Origin: Limnephilus marmoratus
Lineage: Eukaryota; Arthropoda; Insecta; Trichoptera; Limnephilidae
Assembly (NCBI GenBank): GCA_917880885.1
Contig: OU862919.1
Location: 17,192,001 to 17,256,000, forward strand
Direction of reading: 5' to 3'
Length of the DNA: 64,000 nucleotides
In this document: in pieces, positions 19,866-32,746 of the stretch
Numbering within the stretch: position 1 is the first letter of the stretch
How the letters are laid out: every line of letters starts with the position of its first letter
Position numbers and translations under genes: made by a program
The notes under the pieces: generated by a model
Seen by the model: only the letters and a program-made list of their open reading frames with translations
Database searches by the model: none
Told to the model about the DNA's origin: nothing

Positions 19866-20020
19866 TAGCTCGGGGTCATGGCGCGAGGTTTTTCCAGGTC
19901 TCGGCGGCGGATCACCTGGACAAACTGAACCCCAGATTTTTACCTACACCTATTTTCACCGATCCTTCTCTCTTTCTTTTCCCTAAAAAGACCCTCCACA
20001 CAGCATCCCCAAATATGAAT
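19866..20020 (+). repeat. Dispersed repeat (CGGCGGATGACCTGGACA ... CCCTCCACACAGC)
   Basis: It matches 25389-25560 through GGTCT(C)GGCGGCGGAT-ACCTGGACA, CTGAACC-CAGATT and the terminal ACCCTCCACACAGCATCCCC. Confidence 0.7.
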
Positions 20021-23000
20021 ATTTAAAGAGGACAAATAATTTTCATTTTAGAACATTCCGTACACAGATCGCACTATTTGCAACCAGCCAGGGTATAATA
20101 ATTCATTGCATAAGGTTCTACCTACATTCGCGTAATGCCTTTCTAAGATAGAGCCAAGTTCTAATTAAATATTTTCCTATATATGTTAAACTAAAAAAAA
20201 TGCACGATAGTGAACTTCAAAATCAGAGATTGTTAAATAGATTATGAGAATTTGTCTTGCCAATATTGACACCCAGAACAAGGTAAGGTGAAGTTAGGAC
20301 CCCATCTAATCTAATCAACCCGATCAACTCAACTGTCAGATACAAACAAAATGGCAATTGCAAAAAGTTTAAAGTGATATTAGAATCTTGTAAAATAAAT
20401 GGAAGCCTTAAAAACTTGATGTTAGAACTTCGTCACACATCTACGGAAATATAACACAGACGGATCTGGAATTTACTTTGGTTATATAGAAATGACCAAA
20501 TGAAATGGTTTTGCATTCAAATGCTTTTTTTTTAAATGTCAGTTAGATCTTTGTCTAACTGAGGCGATGTTTTGCCAATTTCATGCTCCACTGCATTTTG
20601 GAACTTTGGAGGACCCACCACTTACCCGCACTGGTAACAGATGGTTACCCCTTCAAGGCTCTTGCAAGGACTCTAATTTTTTTGGTAAAAACGACTCTAC
20701 AATTGATAACGAAACTAGACCTCCAATGTCCCTACATACGTTGTTAGTAAGCAGTATGCAAGTGCTTAGCGGGAAATACAGATACAGTATGTGTTAGTAT
20801 GACAAAATATGGACAAGACAATGGGACAGGTTAGTGAAAGTCCACGAGGTGGCAAGCGCTGAGTGATTGTATCCAGCGTATCCTACAAGCACCTGTTTGG
20901 GAGGAAGACACAGTAGATAAGTAATAAGGGCATGGCAAATGGTTGGGAGTCCTCTCCAATCGATAGGCAGTCCCTGCAAGAATGCGCATGACGTTCGGTC
21001 TAGTCTTGAACCAAACTCAGCTTCCGCGCCCCTTAGCCTGTTCCTGGGTGACGCCTCAAAGAAAAGTAAATGGGAGATTGGGGGGAAATACCCGACGACC
21101 CTAAGGAATTCAGCGTCGAGTAGCCGGAGCATTTTGGAACTCTTATCATGGACCTGGTTTCTATTGAAAAAATTGGAGCGACTACTGCATTCAATCCTTC
21201 ATTTAAGATGTCTGTATTCATTCGCCTTTCTGTCAACGCCCTTAAAGATTATAAACATATCCGACTATTGCGCACGTACTAAACTTCCCACCTATACACA
21301 AACTCATCCACTTACTTCAAGGGTTCACCCATCACAACCATAGTACACAGTGTCTTCGTAAACTCTTCTTTTTACCACGCCTTTTGACTTTGAAATAATA
21401 TTCATAGACAATTCATTTAAAATCTTATTCATAATTCATCCTAGACATTAGAATAAATAAAATAAAAAAGTGGTTTTGCACATTTACCGATATGCACATA
21501 CCGCAAGAATTTATCTATAAAAAGCCGATTACAAAGGCAGCGCAAAATTTGTTGATTTTATAAATACAATGAATTAATATAGACGTATGACTAATAAATA
21601 ATATTTCTTCTACAAAGTAATCAATAAATTATTCATATTATCGCCCATAAAAAAAAAACATAACATATTATAAAATTGTTGAATGCATAATACCTATTAT
21701 AAAACTTCTCGCACTGAAAAAAGTTACTAAGACCATCATAAAAAGAAAAACTCATTCTTCGGAATACTTTCATTTCAAAAAGATAGAATCTATTAAATAA
21801 TTAAATTAATTAATTTAATAAAGAAATATTTTGGTTCGTTTAAAACATTTTAAAGCATCATGGTTGTCTTTTATACTTTCAACCCCCGAAGGCATTGGGC
21901 CACTGTCACCATCGAAAGTTCGAGAAAGTTTGTGTTTAAGCTTTATGCTCTCCTTACGTTAAAGCCACAAGAGTTCAACGTTTTTATTGCAAGCAAATCT
22001 TGTTTCGTAAGGTGTTAACTGCATGTGTATGGGATGCAGGCTCGGTTAAATCATCCTGCAGATTACGTCATGGATATCCTGCATCATTAAACTTTATATC
22101 GTCTTATTTTCAAAACAGAATGAATTGCCATACCATAGGGATATGCAGAACTTGTAGAGGGTTTTATGTACCTTCGGATAATATTATAATATTGTTGTTT
22201 AATATGTTTTTTCAGCCTCCTGTCTGATTTCTCTGTCTTTACGATTTCTTCTAACAATTTCAGAAAGTATGTTTTTTATTTCATCACTGATATTGGGTTC
22301 TATTGGGACAAAATCTTACTATAAAGAAGAAACTTTCCTAATCACATCGGGGTCACCAACATGAAAGTGTCAATCTTACCAAATCAACACTTTCATATGT
22401 GTCACGGGAATTAAATGATAAGATGGATTAATTATTAACAGAGATTCAATTTATTTTAAATTGTTGAATAATACAATGACGTGACACAAAATTAAATCAC
22501 AGAAAGTTGTCAGGCTAAATCTGAAAGCTGTACACACCAGGACACTTTGAACGAGAATGATTTTGGTGTTAGAAATTGGAACTAAACTATTGGTTGTCCG
22601 GTGTGACCAGCATTCAAAATTGCCAGTACGTAAAATATATTGTACATTAAACAGTACCTTGGCAAAGTATAAACAGAAAACGTGAACGGTCAGCTCCGGG
22701 GTTATTATTTTAACTTGCACAACTTTTTTGTATTCAATTTTAAGGTTTTCAAATCCAATTTCTTCCTGAACTTCGCAGCTTTAAAGTATTTAATCAATTT
22801 TTTTAACCCGTCAGGTGAATTTGTTCGCTTTTGGGAATAGAAATAGAAATTGTTGTTTCCCTTACCATAATAATGAGAAATATGGTTTAAGCGGTGTTAG
22901 AAAGAGAAAACAAAACAAGCTTTATAATCAAATCTAAAAGTTAACTACAAAAGAATTAAAATTTACACCTTTTTGAAACCAAAGTTTATAGGTAACCGTA

Positions 23001-24539
23001 ATTTGAAAAAAAAAACAAATTTTATACACTTTTAATTCATTATTCTTACATGAAACAACATGACAACGAGGACATAAAAACAAGGTGACGTTAACCTTTA
23101 AAACACATTTTTTAAATAAAATATTTGCGTGTTTTTATGTTTTTTCGGTATCCGTAATTTTCTTTAGAAAAAAAGTAAGATGAGCCGCTTTCAAAACTTT
23201 TTTATGTTTGTATGCAAAATTTTTAATTGTATTTCTTATTTCATAAATTAAATGTTTATTTCTAACAATAAAATTTGAGAATGTGTTTCATCACCTTTCA
23301 AAAACAGTTTTAGTTTTTCGTTTTGGGATATGTTTGGAAATGTTCCTTTTATTTGGATTTTATTGCAAAGCGGAAATAGTTTGACGGAATATGCCCGAGG
23401 GGAATTTATGAGGGGTTAAAAAGACACGTAACTTGATTCTTTGTTCTAAGCGGGGTCTTACGAGTGATTATTTTGAATTTTCTAGGAATACCGAATCTTT
23501 GGAAAACATATTTCATTGGGTTCCAATATTATCGTAGTCTAAATTAAATTGGATATTGGATAGATTTAGGTGTGTTAAAAAGCTTGAAAGTTAACAAATT
23601 TGTAAATTATCTGAACTAAAAATGCCTTACGGAATATCACATTACAATGACTAAAAAGTCATTCGATCGTTTTGCGTGGGTAAGTTTTTCATTAATAATA
23701 AATTTTATATTATCTCACTGTTTTGACAAAATATTAACATGGTTGCCAACTCACCTAAACACATAACCCCTTTAAAAATATTTTGTAATGTAAATAAAAT
23801 ACATGCCTGATTAATCGTCAACCTCTTGACATCTGTACCTATTATAAATAATTAGAATTAGTAACCTGACAAATTTTTAACGTAGTTACTCATCACGTGG
23901 GCTTTATAAATTGACCAGACAGAAATTAAACATAAACATCGTGTTATTTAATTAATTTAATTAATGATTACCACTATAATTCGAAAAAGATTGCTCTTAA
24001 AACAAACTGTGACGAATTGGGAAGAATTTTTAAGTGGGATGTAATTTTTATAAGAGTCTATTGTCGCTAATAGTAGTGGGTAAAATATCCATTAGTTATG
24101 ATTTCATAAAGACATCAAATATTCAGTATATTTTGAGTCGTATTTTCGTGTCAGTTCAGACACTTTTATTCTACCAGTTTGATTAATTCATTAATTGCAT
24201 TAAATAAACATATTAAATCAAAAAGGATGCTTTGTGATAAACCATTTTTATTGAATTGAAAGGAAACCCGGTCGCCGATAAATTTAAACAATAAGTATTT
24301 TATCAAACGTTGCTGTCACTGTCGGTCTTACTCCCCCGATTTCTGAGCGAAAGAGACAACTGCACCGCAGGCTGATAATACTTAAATGAAAATCGAGGTT
24401 TTGTATTCCCCATTTTTCTCCTCTAAAATTGGACTGATTTAATTTTTTTTACTAACTTTATTAGAAGAAAATACTCTGTACGTTTTAAATTAAAAAAAAT
24501 ACATATTTGTAAAAGCACTAACTTTGTGGCTCGCCATAA
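20021..24539. other. 4.5 kb without recognised genes
   Basis: Only short ORFs (about 75-134 codons) occur, several overlapping on opposite strands at 20794-21343 in a GC-richer patch. None shows a domain. No tRNA, rRNA or clear TIR element was seen by eye. Confidence 0.45.
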
Positions 24540-24591
24540 TTTACAATAAAAAACACATAAATTCGTTTAAGACCACTTTTATTTTAAAACA

Positions 24592-24629
24592 CTCTACCGG
24601 TTTCAGAAGCACCCTTCCTTCGTCAGGAG
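24592..24629 (-). ncRNA. Hammerhead-ribozyme-like motif (minus strand)
   Basis: Mirror image of the plus-strand motif. On the minus strand it reads CTC-CTGACGA, a stem-loop, GAAA, CCGGTA and GAG. Confidence 0.55.
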
Positions 24630-24650
24630 AATATTATAAGTTATAATATT

Positions 24651-24688
24651 CTCCTGACGAAGGAAGGGTGCTTCTGAAACCGGTAGAG
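24651..24688 (+). ncRNA. Hammerhead-ribozyme-like motif (plus strand)
   Basis: In order: stem I 5' strand CTC; core box CTGACGA (fits CUGANGA); stem II AGGAAG/GGTG/CTTCT (five pairs with one bulged G); core GAAA; a very short palindromic stem III (ACC/GGT sharing the last A of GAAA); the cleavage triplet GTA; stem I 3' strand GAG. All invariant core bases are present. Stem I is only three pairs before a mismatch. Minimal stem III is typical of Penelope-like and retrozyme hammerheads, which may act as dimers (family knowledge). Confidence 0.6.
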
Positions 24689-24740
24689 TGTTTTAAAATA
24701 AAAGTGGTCTTAAACAAATTTACTTGTTTTTTATTGTAAA

Positions 24741-24997
24741 AAAATACATTCTCTTGTTTGTATACTGAACATCTGTTGATGGCGTTCAAACCAGGCAATT
24801 TTAACAATTTTTGGAGGGTCCTAACTCCTGTAAGAAGTAACATATCAAAAAAGACAATGAGTACGGACACGCTAGTGGTCAATATCTACATTATATAATT
24901 TTGTTTGGAGCAATGTCAAAATCCAAAGAGGAAAATTGGGAACAAGTTTGTACGGACAAAACGCTGCCCGATTTTCTCTTAATAAATGCTAGCCAAT
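24741..24997. other. No gene recognised
   Basis: Short AT-rich spacer between two inverted-repeat elements. Confidence 0.5.
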
Positions 24998-25263
24998 CAG
25001 CCTAGCGATTCCGTATTTTTTGTGAGATCGTTAATGGATAACGGACGTAATTTCCTGTCAGATTTGTGTGATTTTTATGGCTGTTATTTGCGTTTTCTAT
25101 GTACAACGTACATTAAATGTGTAAATAATCATGCGTACTTGCAGGAATTCATGTTGAAATCGATCTAAACTAAAATATGTGACGTAAAAATCACACAAAT
25201 CTGACAGAAGACAACGTCCGTTATCCAATAACGATCTCACAAAAATACGGAATCGCTAAGCTG
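24998..25263. mobile_element. 266-bp MITE with TIRs of about 80 bp
   Basis: The left arm starting CAGCCTAGCGATTCCGTA and the right arm ending TACGGAATCGCTAAGCTG pair over about 80 bp, including TCACACAAATCTGACAG and CGTCCGTTATCC. The central 90 bp are unpaired and include TGTACAACGTACA. No TSD was identified. Confidence 0.75.
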
Positions 25264-25300
25264 GTTTCGCTTATCTCAAGCTTTATCTTTATTCAGTGGG

Positions 25301-25370
25301 CGAGAATGGGTGTCGCCGCCCCGGAACCATTTATTGGAAAACTAACACCTCTACCACAGGTCACCTCAGG
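25301..25370 (-). repeat. Dispersed repeat module (GGTGTTGG family), inverted
   Basis: The minus strand reads AGAGGTGTTAGTTTTCCAAT, then GGTTCCGGGGCGGCG, matching 1412-1472 and the hAT interiors. Confidence 0.65.
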
Positions 25371-25388
25371 TGTGGTTCTGTAATTATT

Positions 25389-25560
25389 AGTAGTGGGTTC
25401 AGGGTTTGTCTAGTTCTTGGCGGCGGATGACCTGGACACACTGAACCACAGATTACTACCCACCTCTCATACCTTTTACCTTCCCAGAACGTCCTCTTCT
25501 TCCCTTTCTTAAAAAGACCCTCCACACAGCATCCCCAAAGATGACAGGTCCTGAGGGCAA
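25389..25560 (+). repeat. Dispersed repeat (CGGCGGATGACCTGGACA ... CCCTCCACACAGC)
   Basis: The most complete copy in the window. It runs from GGGTTCAGGGTTTGTCTAG through GGCGGCGGATGACCTGGACA and TACCTTCCCAGAACG to GACCCTCCACACAGCATCCC. Partial relatives are at 3262-3345, 9345-9990 and 19866-20020. Confidence 0.7.
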
Positions 25561-28216
25561 TTATGAATGAGGAAATGACGAAAGAGTGTTACTTTTTAAT
25601 TTATTCACGAATTATGGACACATTGTTTGATTGCGAACCTATAAAATAATAGATTCATTTTAGGAATATGAAATATGAGATGGAGGAACACCACGAATTT
25701 TGTAAGAATTGAAAACAAAGGTTTGTTCAAGTTCTTCAACATTACGAAAATATTTTTTTTCCGATTGGATCGGATTTGGATCCTCTATAATAAATAATGG
25801 TCGCACAGTTCAGACCAGGCCCTTGCTTCAGATCGAACAACCCAAATAAACATTTTTTTTTCAATTTCACTGCTATAAACAACCTGTTATCTACTATGAA
25901 GACTAAAACGGTTGTCACCTCCCACCCTTTTAGCTACAACAATGCTAATTAATTTGGATGGGTAACCGAAGAAACATCATTATACCAGCATAATTATATT
26001 ATATCTGACACACGAGAAACATCACTACACCCAACACATTAAATCGATACAGTTCGGTTGGCAACATCATAGATTCTAGAATATTCGCAGCATCTCATAT
26101 AATAATAAGTCTCCGATGAGTCATTTATCACATCAAGAGAGTTGGGTATCTATGCCTGTTTTATCTGAGCAGTTCAAATTTCAAATATGGACAAGCCACC
26201 CATACCAGTCTTCGCAAGATGTCAACTCTTCAAATTAAACTTTCATGAGGAGGCAATATTGCAGAGATGTACGTGGGAATTTGGAATGTTACTGTAAATA
26301 AATATAATTTTAAAATTATTAGGAAAGAAATGTCACGTAGAAGATCGTCGGAAACTAAACAAGTTGGACTCCCGAAGGAAACATGCAAATTCTGCCTGTC
26401 TAAGTCTATTCTGTGGAGAAATGCAAAAATAAAATGGAAAAACATAATAAAATTGACCCAAAGGATAGATATTTGGAATTCAGAAAGATTGCGTAGTAGA
26501 TGGATAAAATCAAAGAGTGGACCAATACTAACATAAAAGAACAACTGTGTTAATACAGATTGTAGAAAAGAGTTGCAGAATTATGTTCGTCGTTTATGTT
26601 TTCATAGACCATTTTTATTTGCCTGAAAGTGTTGCAAATCGAAAACATTCAGTTTAATATGTCGTATTTGTCACCCCTCTATTCACTGGTGATTCATCAT
26701 CATATTACACCCCTGTTGAGATATATCCACGAACTTTTCTAAATATTTTGTAAATATTTTGGTGCAATTTAGTTGAAACGCGAATAACTTTCGGATTTGA
26801 ATCAGTCGAATGCTGTTTATATGCTAATCGAATAACTCTCGTCAATTTGTCAATGTCCATCGGTATTTGAGCTCGACCACCAATTACGACCAAAATAAGC
26901 TTAATAAATCTAATAAACTAAGCTTAATTGAACATAGTTTCATATTAAAATATAGCCCGTAGTCACCTGATCCTTTTATAGTTAGGTACCTCGCACCATT
27001 CACAAGTAAACACCTTCAAATTAGGCAATGGCAACACTGGTTGCCCACACAGATACATCCATCACGGATCTATCTGATATAAATCTTTCACTGCTGCAAA
27101 TAATATTGATTTGTATTTTTATTACTGGCAAGGTTCGGTCGCAGCTTCGGTGTAGGACCCCGCAGATTATGGAGTTGCCAATTAAGATTTAAATGCCTTT
27201 ATGTGTAATGGTAATGTCATTCATTATTTTCTGTGTTTTGTTTTTTGAATTGGGTTCCACTAATGGCTATTAGCCTCCAAACAAAGTATTATTAATTATT
27301 ATCTTGCTTTGTAGTATAATGCGCTTGTTTCCTAGGACGCCCTCTATACGTTAGGATATAATTAACTTAAAACTTCAAAAACTCCACTGAAGCAGTAAGA
27401 AAGTTCGACCAAAGTTATGGAATTTACTTAACGTTTTCTCTCTGAAATTTCTAGGTTAAAGCAATTGTTTTCAGCTGGAAACATCAATTCCAACGTGACC
27501 TATGACAAGATTTATACAAATGCTATTAATGTAAACTTTTCCGTCCGCAATTCTTTTTCTTCACTCGGAAAAAAATTGCAATCATAAAATACTAAAATAT
27601 TGTAAATAAATCTTGTGATGTGCTTTAGACTGACATGGTTCTTGCTCAAATTTTAATGTACGGCCACACCACATGGTAATACCTTCTTGACAAATAACAG
27701 CGCCGATCACGAATGCAATTCCTCAGCCAGTCAATGATTTAAATATATTTCCCACGGAGCAAGTTACACGATATTTGGCGAAGTCGCAATCACTCCTTGT
27801 TCGCTAAAATATACAAAGAAACATTGCGAAGAAAGATTTGCAAGTTAGCTGAAGATGTTTACTATGCCGATTGAGGTGACCACTTCTAGAAAGTTATTTG
27901 AAAAATTAACTTAATCAACTTTAAGAAATAATCAAATTTTAAGAAGAATCAACTCATCAACATTATCTTAAGACCAACGAGACTAACACACCAGCAAGAG
28001 TGTTATTTTACCCTAGAGAAATCTTGGGAGATACTTCTTCCAGACGTCAAACAAGTTCAGAATAAAACTTTGCTTGCTTGCCTCAGTCTTGTTTGATGAC
28101 CAGATCTGAATAGCCAGGTACTTCCTCACCTTTCTCTTTACGGTCTCCTCCCCCTCCCTACTACCTTTGCCCACACATTGGGGATGCCGTAGTATCCTGG
28201 CTCCTGACGGTTGGAT
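25561..28216. other. 2.6 kb without recognised genes
   Basis: Short ORFs only. Bases 26230-26544 carry overlapping ORFs on both strands and 26705-26893 a 62-codon minus ORF. None has a recognisable motif. The end (28110-28216) is CT-rich and contains a diverged inverted trace of the CAGCATCCCC module. Confidence 0.45.
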
Positions 28217-28260
28217 GCAGTTGGGACTCTTGTGCGGTATTCACATAAAAAATTTACCCG
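28217..28260 (+). repeat. Single unit of the hAT-internal tandem repeat, ending in CCCG
   Basis: GCAGTTGGGACTCTTGTGCG followed by GTATTCACATAA matches the array units at 17130-17490. The final CCCG (28257-28260) is the left TSD of the LTR array. Confidence 0.7.
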
Positions 28261-31200
28261 TGTGATGGGTCAACCCCCCCCTAATGGAAAACTTTAAAAT
28301 ATTTCTTCTTCTCGTGCGTTCAGATCTCCGGTTGGCAGATCTTACTCTCGTACCTACTGAATGATTCGCCATTAATCTTTTGAATCATGACTTATTTTTC
28401 CCACCCCTGTGACTGAACACAGTAAAAGGTAGTTTTCCGGGAAATTCTTACAATAAACCCTTTTCTCCACGTTGTGTGATTTTTTTTTTTCGGAGCACCT
28501 AGAACATCTAGGATAGGTATTTAATGTCTTTCGTGGTAACTTTCGGTTCTTTAGGTAAGGTGTGGAAGAATTACTCTGTATCTCTTAGACGTCTGAAGGA
28601 CACGCCCTGTCTAAACTATCCTAAATTTGTCTCACATAATGAGCACTGTTGTTATTACTCTCGCTAGGCTGTAAAATTGATCTCTCCCCCTCTACGTCCT
28701 AATAAGTTTTAATGTACGTACCTGGAATGTTTCATTTCATGTGGATAATTGGCGAATTCTCAGCACCGCTCTCCAAGGCTAGATGCTATACATAATCGTG
28801 ATAATATGTTCTGTTGTTAGTAAACACAAACTTATACCTAGGATGGAAGTATAAAGACGGGATAGAGGATAGAATGGATGGTGATGGAGAGGAAATTCTT
28901 TGCAAACTAGTACTGGCTCCTCCACTTGACCAAATTGACTAGGTGGTCAGCTCTCAGAACACGACCCTCCGACCAATGCATGATGAGGCTATACCCATGG
29001 CACCCGGAAAATCTCTTGACGATAAACCAGATACCCGGACCCCTCCATAACAAAAGAAGAACGGCATGCCTTCAAACCTTTCCCAGACAACTCCAGTATC
29101 GAACACCTCCGGAACTACTTTACTGGCTCTAGAAGGGGTAATCTATTTCGTCCCTTATCAAGACTCTATTCACGGTACAAGTGGGGTAAGCTTGTGACAG
29201 GCAGATCCGTCCTCCCACGTGACCGACCTAGCGTTACACTCCACCTCCAGGAGCTGACATAATCCTCACCTTGTGGGCATTACGTTTGCTTCTGGGTCGA
29301 CAGGACTAAAAAATGTGATGATGCTACAGGAACCCGTCCCACAGATGACCTGTTGGCGCATTTCCATACTACCTTGCAGGCAACGCGAGATGCTTTCGGC
29401 CAAACGCCTCCGTCTGCGAACCATGCCCTGTCTTACCATTGGCATCTCATTTCACACGACCCTGTTGCGCCCATTCGCTCGACATAGTCCCGCGAAAGGG
29501 AATTGCTTCCAGCACCTCGCGAGACCCGATCAGTCTATGGAGGGCAACCCTCCTCCTCCCTAACATGACAATGTGGGAAGGACCCTTACCACTCGACCAC
29601 CAATTTCTCACATAATGTGTAGTCTCGGTGTCACCAACACATTCGTCAATCGTGAAGAACTTAAAAAGCGTAATTCAAGAAGTAGGAATTTAGCAGAGTA
29701 CCTGTTGGTTTTATTTGTTTCATTTTTTATATCGTGATTCTGCTCTTCTGCTCCCTTGTCTAAAGATGTCTGTTCGGGTTGCAGGTAATCGCCTTCAATT
29801 TGATATGTCGTACTCTCGAGATGCTCCCCATTTGGTTGACTGTATTCTCTGTGTCAGGTTCATTTTTTGTGTCAGCTCGGCATCAGCCGTGTGCCGAGAA
29901 AAGGTCACTGTCCAGGGTGGTGGCTGGTAACATCTGTGAAATACGCCTAGTACCTATTCAGGGATAAATAGTACCTACATCAATCTACTCGATACAGACA
30001 CTCATGCAATTAATTGTCCAAGATTCGCGTTCTATTCACACCCCCGGCAATCAACAGGACCTGTAATTTATATAGATTCTTTAACTCACCCATACGTAAT
30101 TGTTTAATTCTCCGGTCGGGAAAACACGACCAATTGTATCTTAATTACGTATCCTGTAGACCTGTACCTATGGAGAAAACACAAAGGCCCCTCCCTACGA
30201 TTTCCTAAATTTTTGTACGACGAGGCCTAACGTAACCTTAGATTTACGATTAAATTTAACCCCTCCCCTTATAGTCTGAATTTGATTGGAGGTATCTTTA
30301 TCGCTTCAGTCTGACTATCTCGCAATTGTAATGTACTCCTGTTGTCCGATGTTTGAAGATTACTTCAAATATACCTATCGTCCCTCTTTAAATATGTGTG
30401 CTCTCTAAGGTTAAATTACCGCTTGTTACATCTTCGTATCGAAACCACTAGATTGAACGTTTTCATAGATTATTATTATTATTGTTTTATTTCTAACTAT
30501 TCGGAATACATTTTTTTTCCATTTCAAGAGAACGATTGTTTGATCGTAATTAAGATTTTTTTTTATATCCTATTATTATTTCTGATTTAAAACCCGCAAT
30601 TTTATTATTATCATTTATTTGTCGACACCGTTTAAATTGTAGTAATACTGAAGTTTTTATTATTAGATCACGCTTGTTTAAACCGAATTAATAACTGTTA
30701 TTACAACTCGATATTCTCACTGTTCTTAAATAATTTCACTAACTTTTTAAAGTTCCTAAAAGCTTTTCACCACTGGCTCGTACCCCTTTCCCTGAATCTA
30801 ATTGAATAACACCTTGCACAAAATCCACTGAAGTTAAAAAAAGAGAAAAATTCCCAAAACACTCCCCGGTTCGCGCGCTTTTGGTAAGCCTTTTCTTACG
30901 AGATCTCACAGTCAACTCCCCCCTCTTCCGTAAAACAGCCCTTTTTAATCCCCCACTTTCAAACTTAATTTTTACAATTTCAACCTTTAAAATGCACAAC
31001 CTTCATAGTTTCCAAATCTAGTATCGTATCCCGCGGTTTACGATCTTTCGTCCTGAACGGTGCTCCCAACACAAATTTCGTATTGCGAGAAGGCGCTATT
31101 TCGCTGCATCGGACAGGGGCGAACTCGGTAGATATCCATACGAAACTTCTGCAAGACTAGCGCCTACAAGGTATCATTTACCATGTGAATAATTAACTCT

Positions 31201-32735
31201 ACTTCCCTCGAAAATCTATCGTGTCCGTTCTACCATTTTTAAAATCGCTTCCAGGTACGGTGTATCCTGAACTTTCGATATACTTTCCATACTTTTCTCA
31301 GTAACCCCAAGTCTTAGCTCAAATCGGCAACCTACAACATTTTCCGACCGTCATCTACTATGCATCTTATTATTGCACAAATCGTATAACACGTCACCTT
31401 CTAGGTATTTCGTCACCTTAGCATTTAACTATGAACTTTCTAACAATTTTTGACTGAATACTCTTATTCAGACGTATCCCTTACGTGGACATGCGGCCGT
31501 GTTTGTTCCTGGCTATATGACGGTTTCCTGGGGTCCGCATACATTTTCTTAATATTTCCCGCGTTCGCAAATACCTAAGTACAATCTCTAGTCATTTGAC
31601 CCCTTCCTAACCAAGATCGCGACACTCGTAACGCCTTGTTTAGTAATAACCTAAACTTTTATGGTCTCGATTCTCCTTTTTACGGGCTGTGACCTCTACC
31701 AAAACCTAACTCCATACCTGCCTCCGAACGTTTTTTATCTGCATTTCTAGTTCCTCCTACCATATCCCATCTCCTTCTGGCGTAAAACCCAATAAATCTC
31801 CGTTGTTATGCGCCTAGCAATTAAGAAAAATACTTAAGAAATCAAATAATTTAAAATCCTGACAGGCCGTTAAATTTTATGGCTTTTCTTAATTCCCTAT
31901 TCCCTATATCTTGCGTATAACCTCGAGTGGTGATTCCGGCTTAATGAATATCCTAATTACTCAAAACTGTGTTAGATCTTTTCCACTTCAAACCACTTCA
32001 ATACGCAAGAGGTCGACAACATTTCCTCCCCTCTAAACCTATCGGATACAAAATTCACCCTGAATTGTTAGATTTTATTTGGTCGTTAACGTAATGGATT
32101 CCTTCCTGTCGACCCTGACATTATTAGCTTTTGTGTTTTGACTACCGTATTACGTTCCTCCCTAATACCTACATGCAAATCCCGCTGGAATTTTGTTTGG
32201 GAAAAGCGATATTGATTGTCAATGCCTACTCCCGTTTCTATTCTCATATAATTGAAATCGTTCGTTACTTCATGTTTAATTAACGCATGATTTTTGTCCT
32301 TTTAAAACCTCCGCCAACGAGATACTTGAAAAAACTCCCCGACCCCCGATGCGAAATCAACTGTTGTCAATTCCTTTGTGCCCCCATAAAAATGCGATTT
32401 ATGGCCAAATTAGAAGTGCCACTTCCACTTAAAATAACTATCTGCTTAGACCGTGGGACACTTTTGTGTCTCAATTTGGCACAACCCCCTCACACCACGC
32501 CCTGAGATGTGATTGGCTGATACGTGCCTAATGGCTTCAAATCATACTCTGATTTGCTAGTCGTTTTTTTCTTCCAAAATTTGTTGACACCCTTCGTAGC
32601 AGAAAAAATGTTCAATTATTACAGTTTCCCTTAATATTGCTTTCAAAATTAGCCAATAGATGTCGATAGTGTGATCATATTATCAATAAAAAAAAATATT
32701 ATTCGCTAACCATTCAACAAGGCAGGTTCATCACA
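28261..32735 (-). repeat. LTR1 (4475 bp)
   Basis: Bounded by TGTGATG and CATCACA. It carries the short variant at about 30829-30845 (AAAAAAAGAGAAAAA), GGCTCGTAC, and CTTTGTGCC near 32371. A hairpin CTCGGCA/TGCCGAG lies at 29877-29901. Short plus-strand ORFs here are antisense to the element and not credible. An 86-codon sense (minus) ORF at 30999-30739 encodes a Lys/Arg-rich peptide without a known domain. Confidence 0.88.
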
Positions 32736-32746
32736 GCCTCCCTATA
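32736..32746 (-). promoter_or_regulatory. Polypurine tract adjoining LTR1
   Basis: The sense (minus) strand reads ATAGGGAGGC immediately before TGTGATG of the 3' LTR, the expected position for priming plus-strand DNA synthesis. It is short and ends in C, so it is a modest match. The same sequence sits at 39870 and 47045. Confidence 0.55.

Larger units (their letters stand above)
24540..24740. repeat. About 100-bp-arm palindrome of paired Penelope-like/retrozyme ends
   Basis: The arms 24541-24639 and 24641-24739 mirror each other around G24640 with only a few mismatches near the outer ends (ACATAAATTCG versus CAAATTTACTTG). Each arm carries CTCCTGACGAAGG, GCTTCTGAAACCGG and TAGAGTG, then an A-rich stretch (TTTTAAAATAAAAG). 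The core resembles hammerhead ribozymes described in Penelope-like retroelements. Confidence 0.8.

Noticed and set aside
20794..21343. Overlapping ORFs on both strands in a GC-richer patch as a gene
   Set aside because: Neither strand shows a domain or codon-level coherence. The overlap itself suggests compositional openness.
28926..29563. Plus-strand ORFs of 60-96 codons repeated in all four LTRs, taken as conserved genes
   Set aside because: They are conserved only because the LTRs are recent copies. They lie antisense to the tRNA-His-primed element, overlap in several frames and show no domain.
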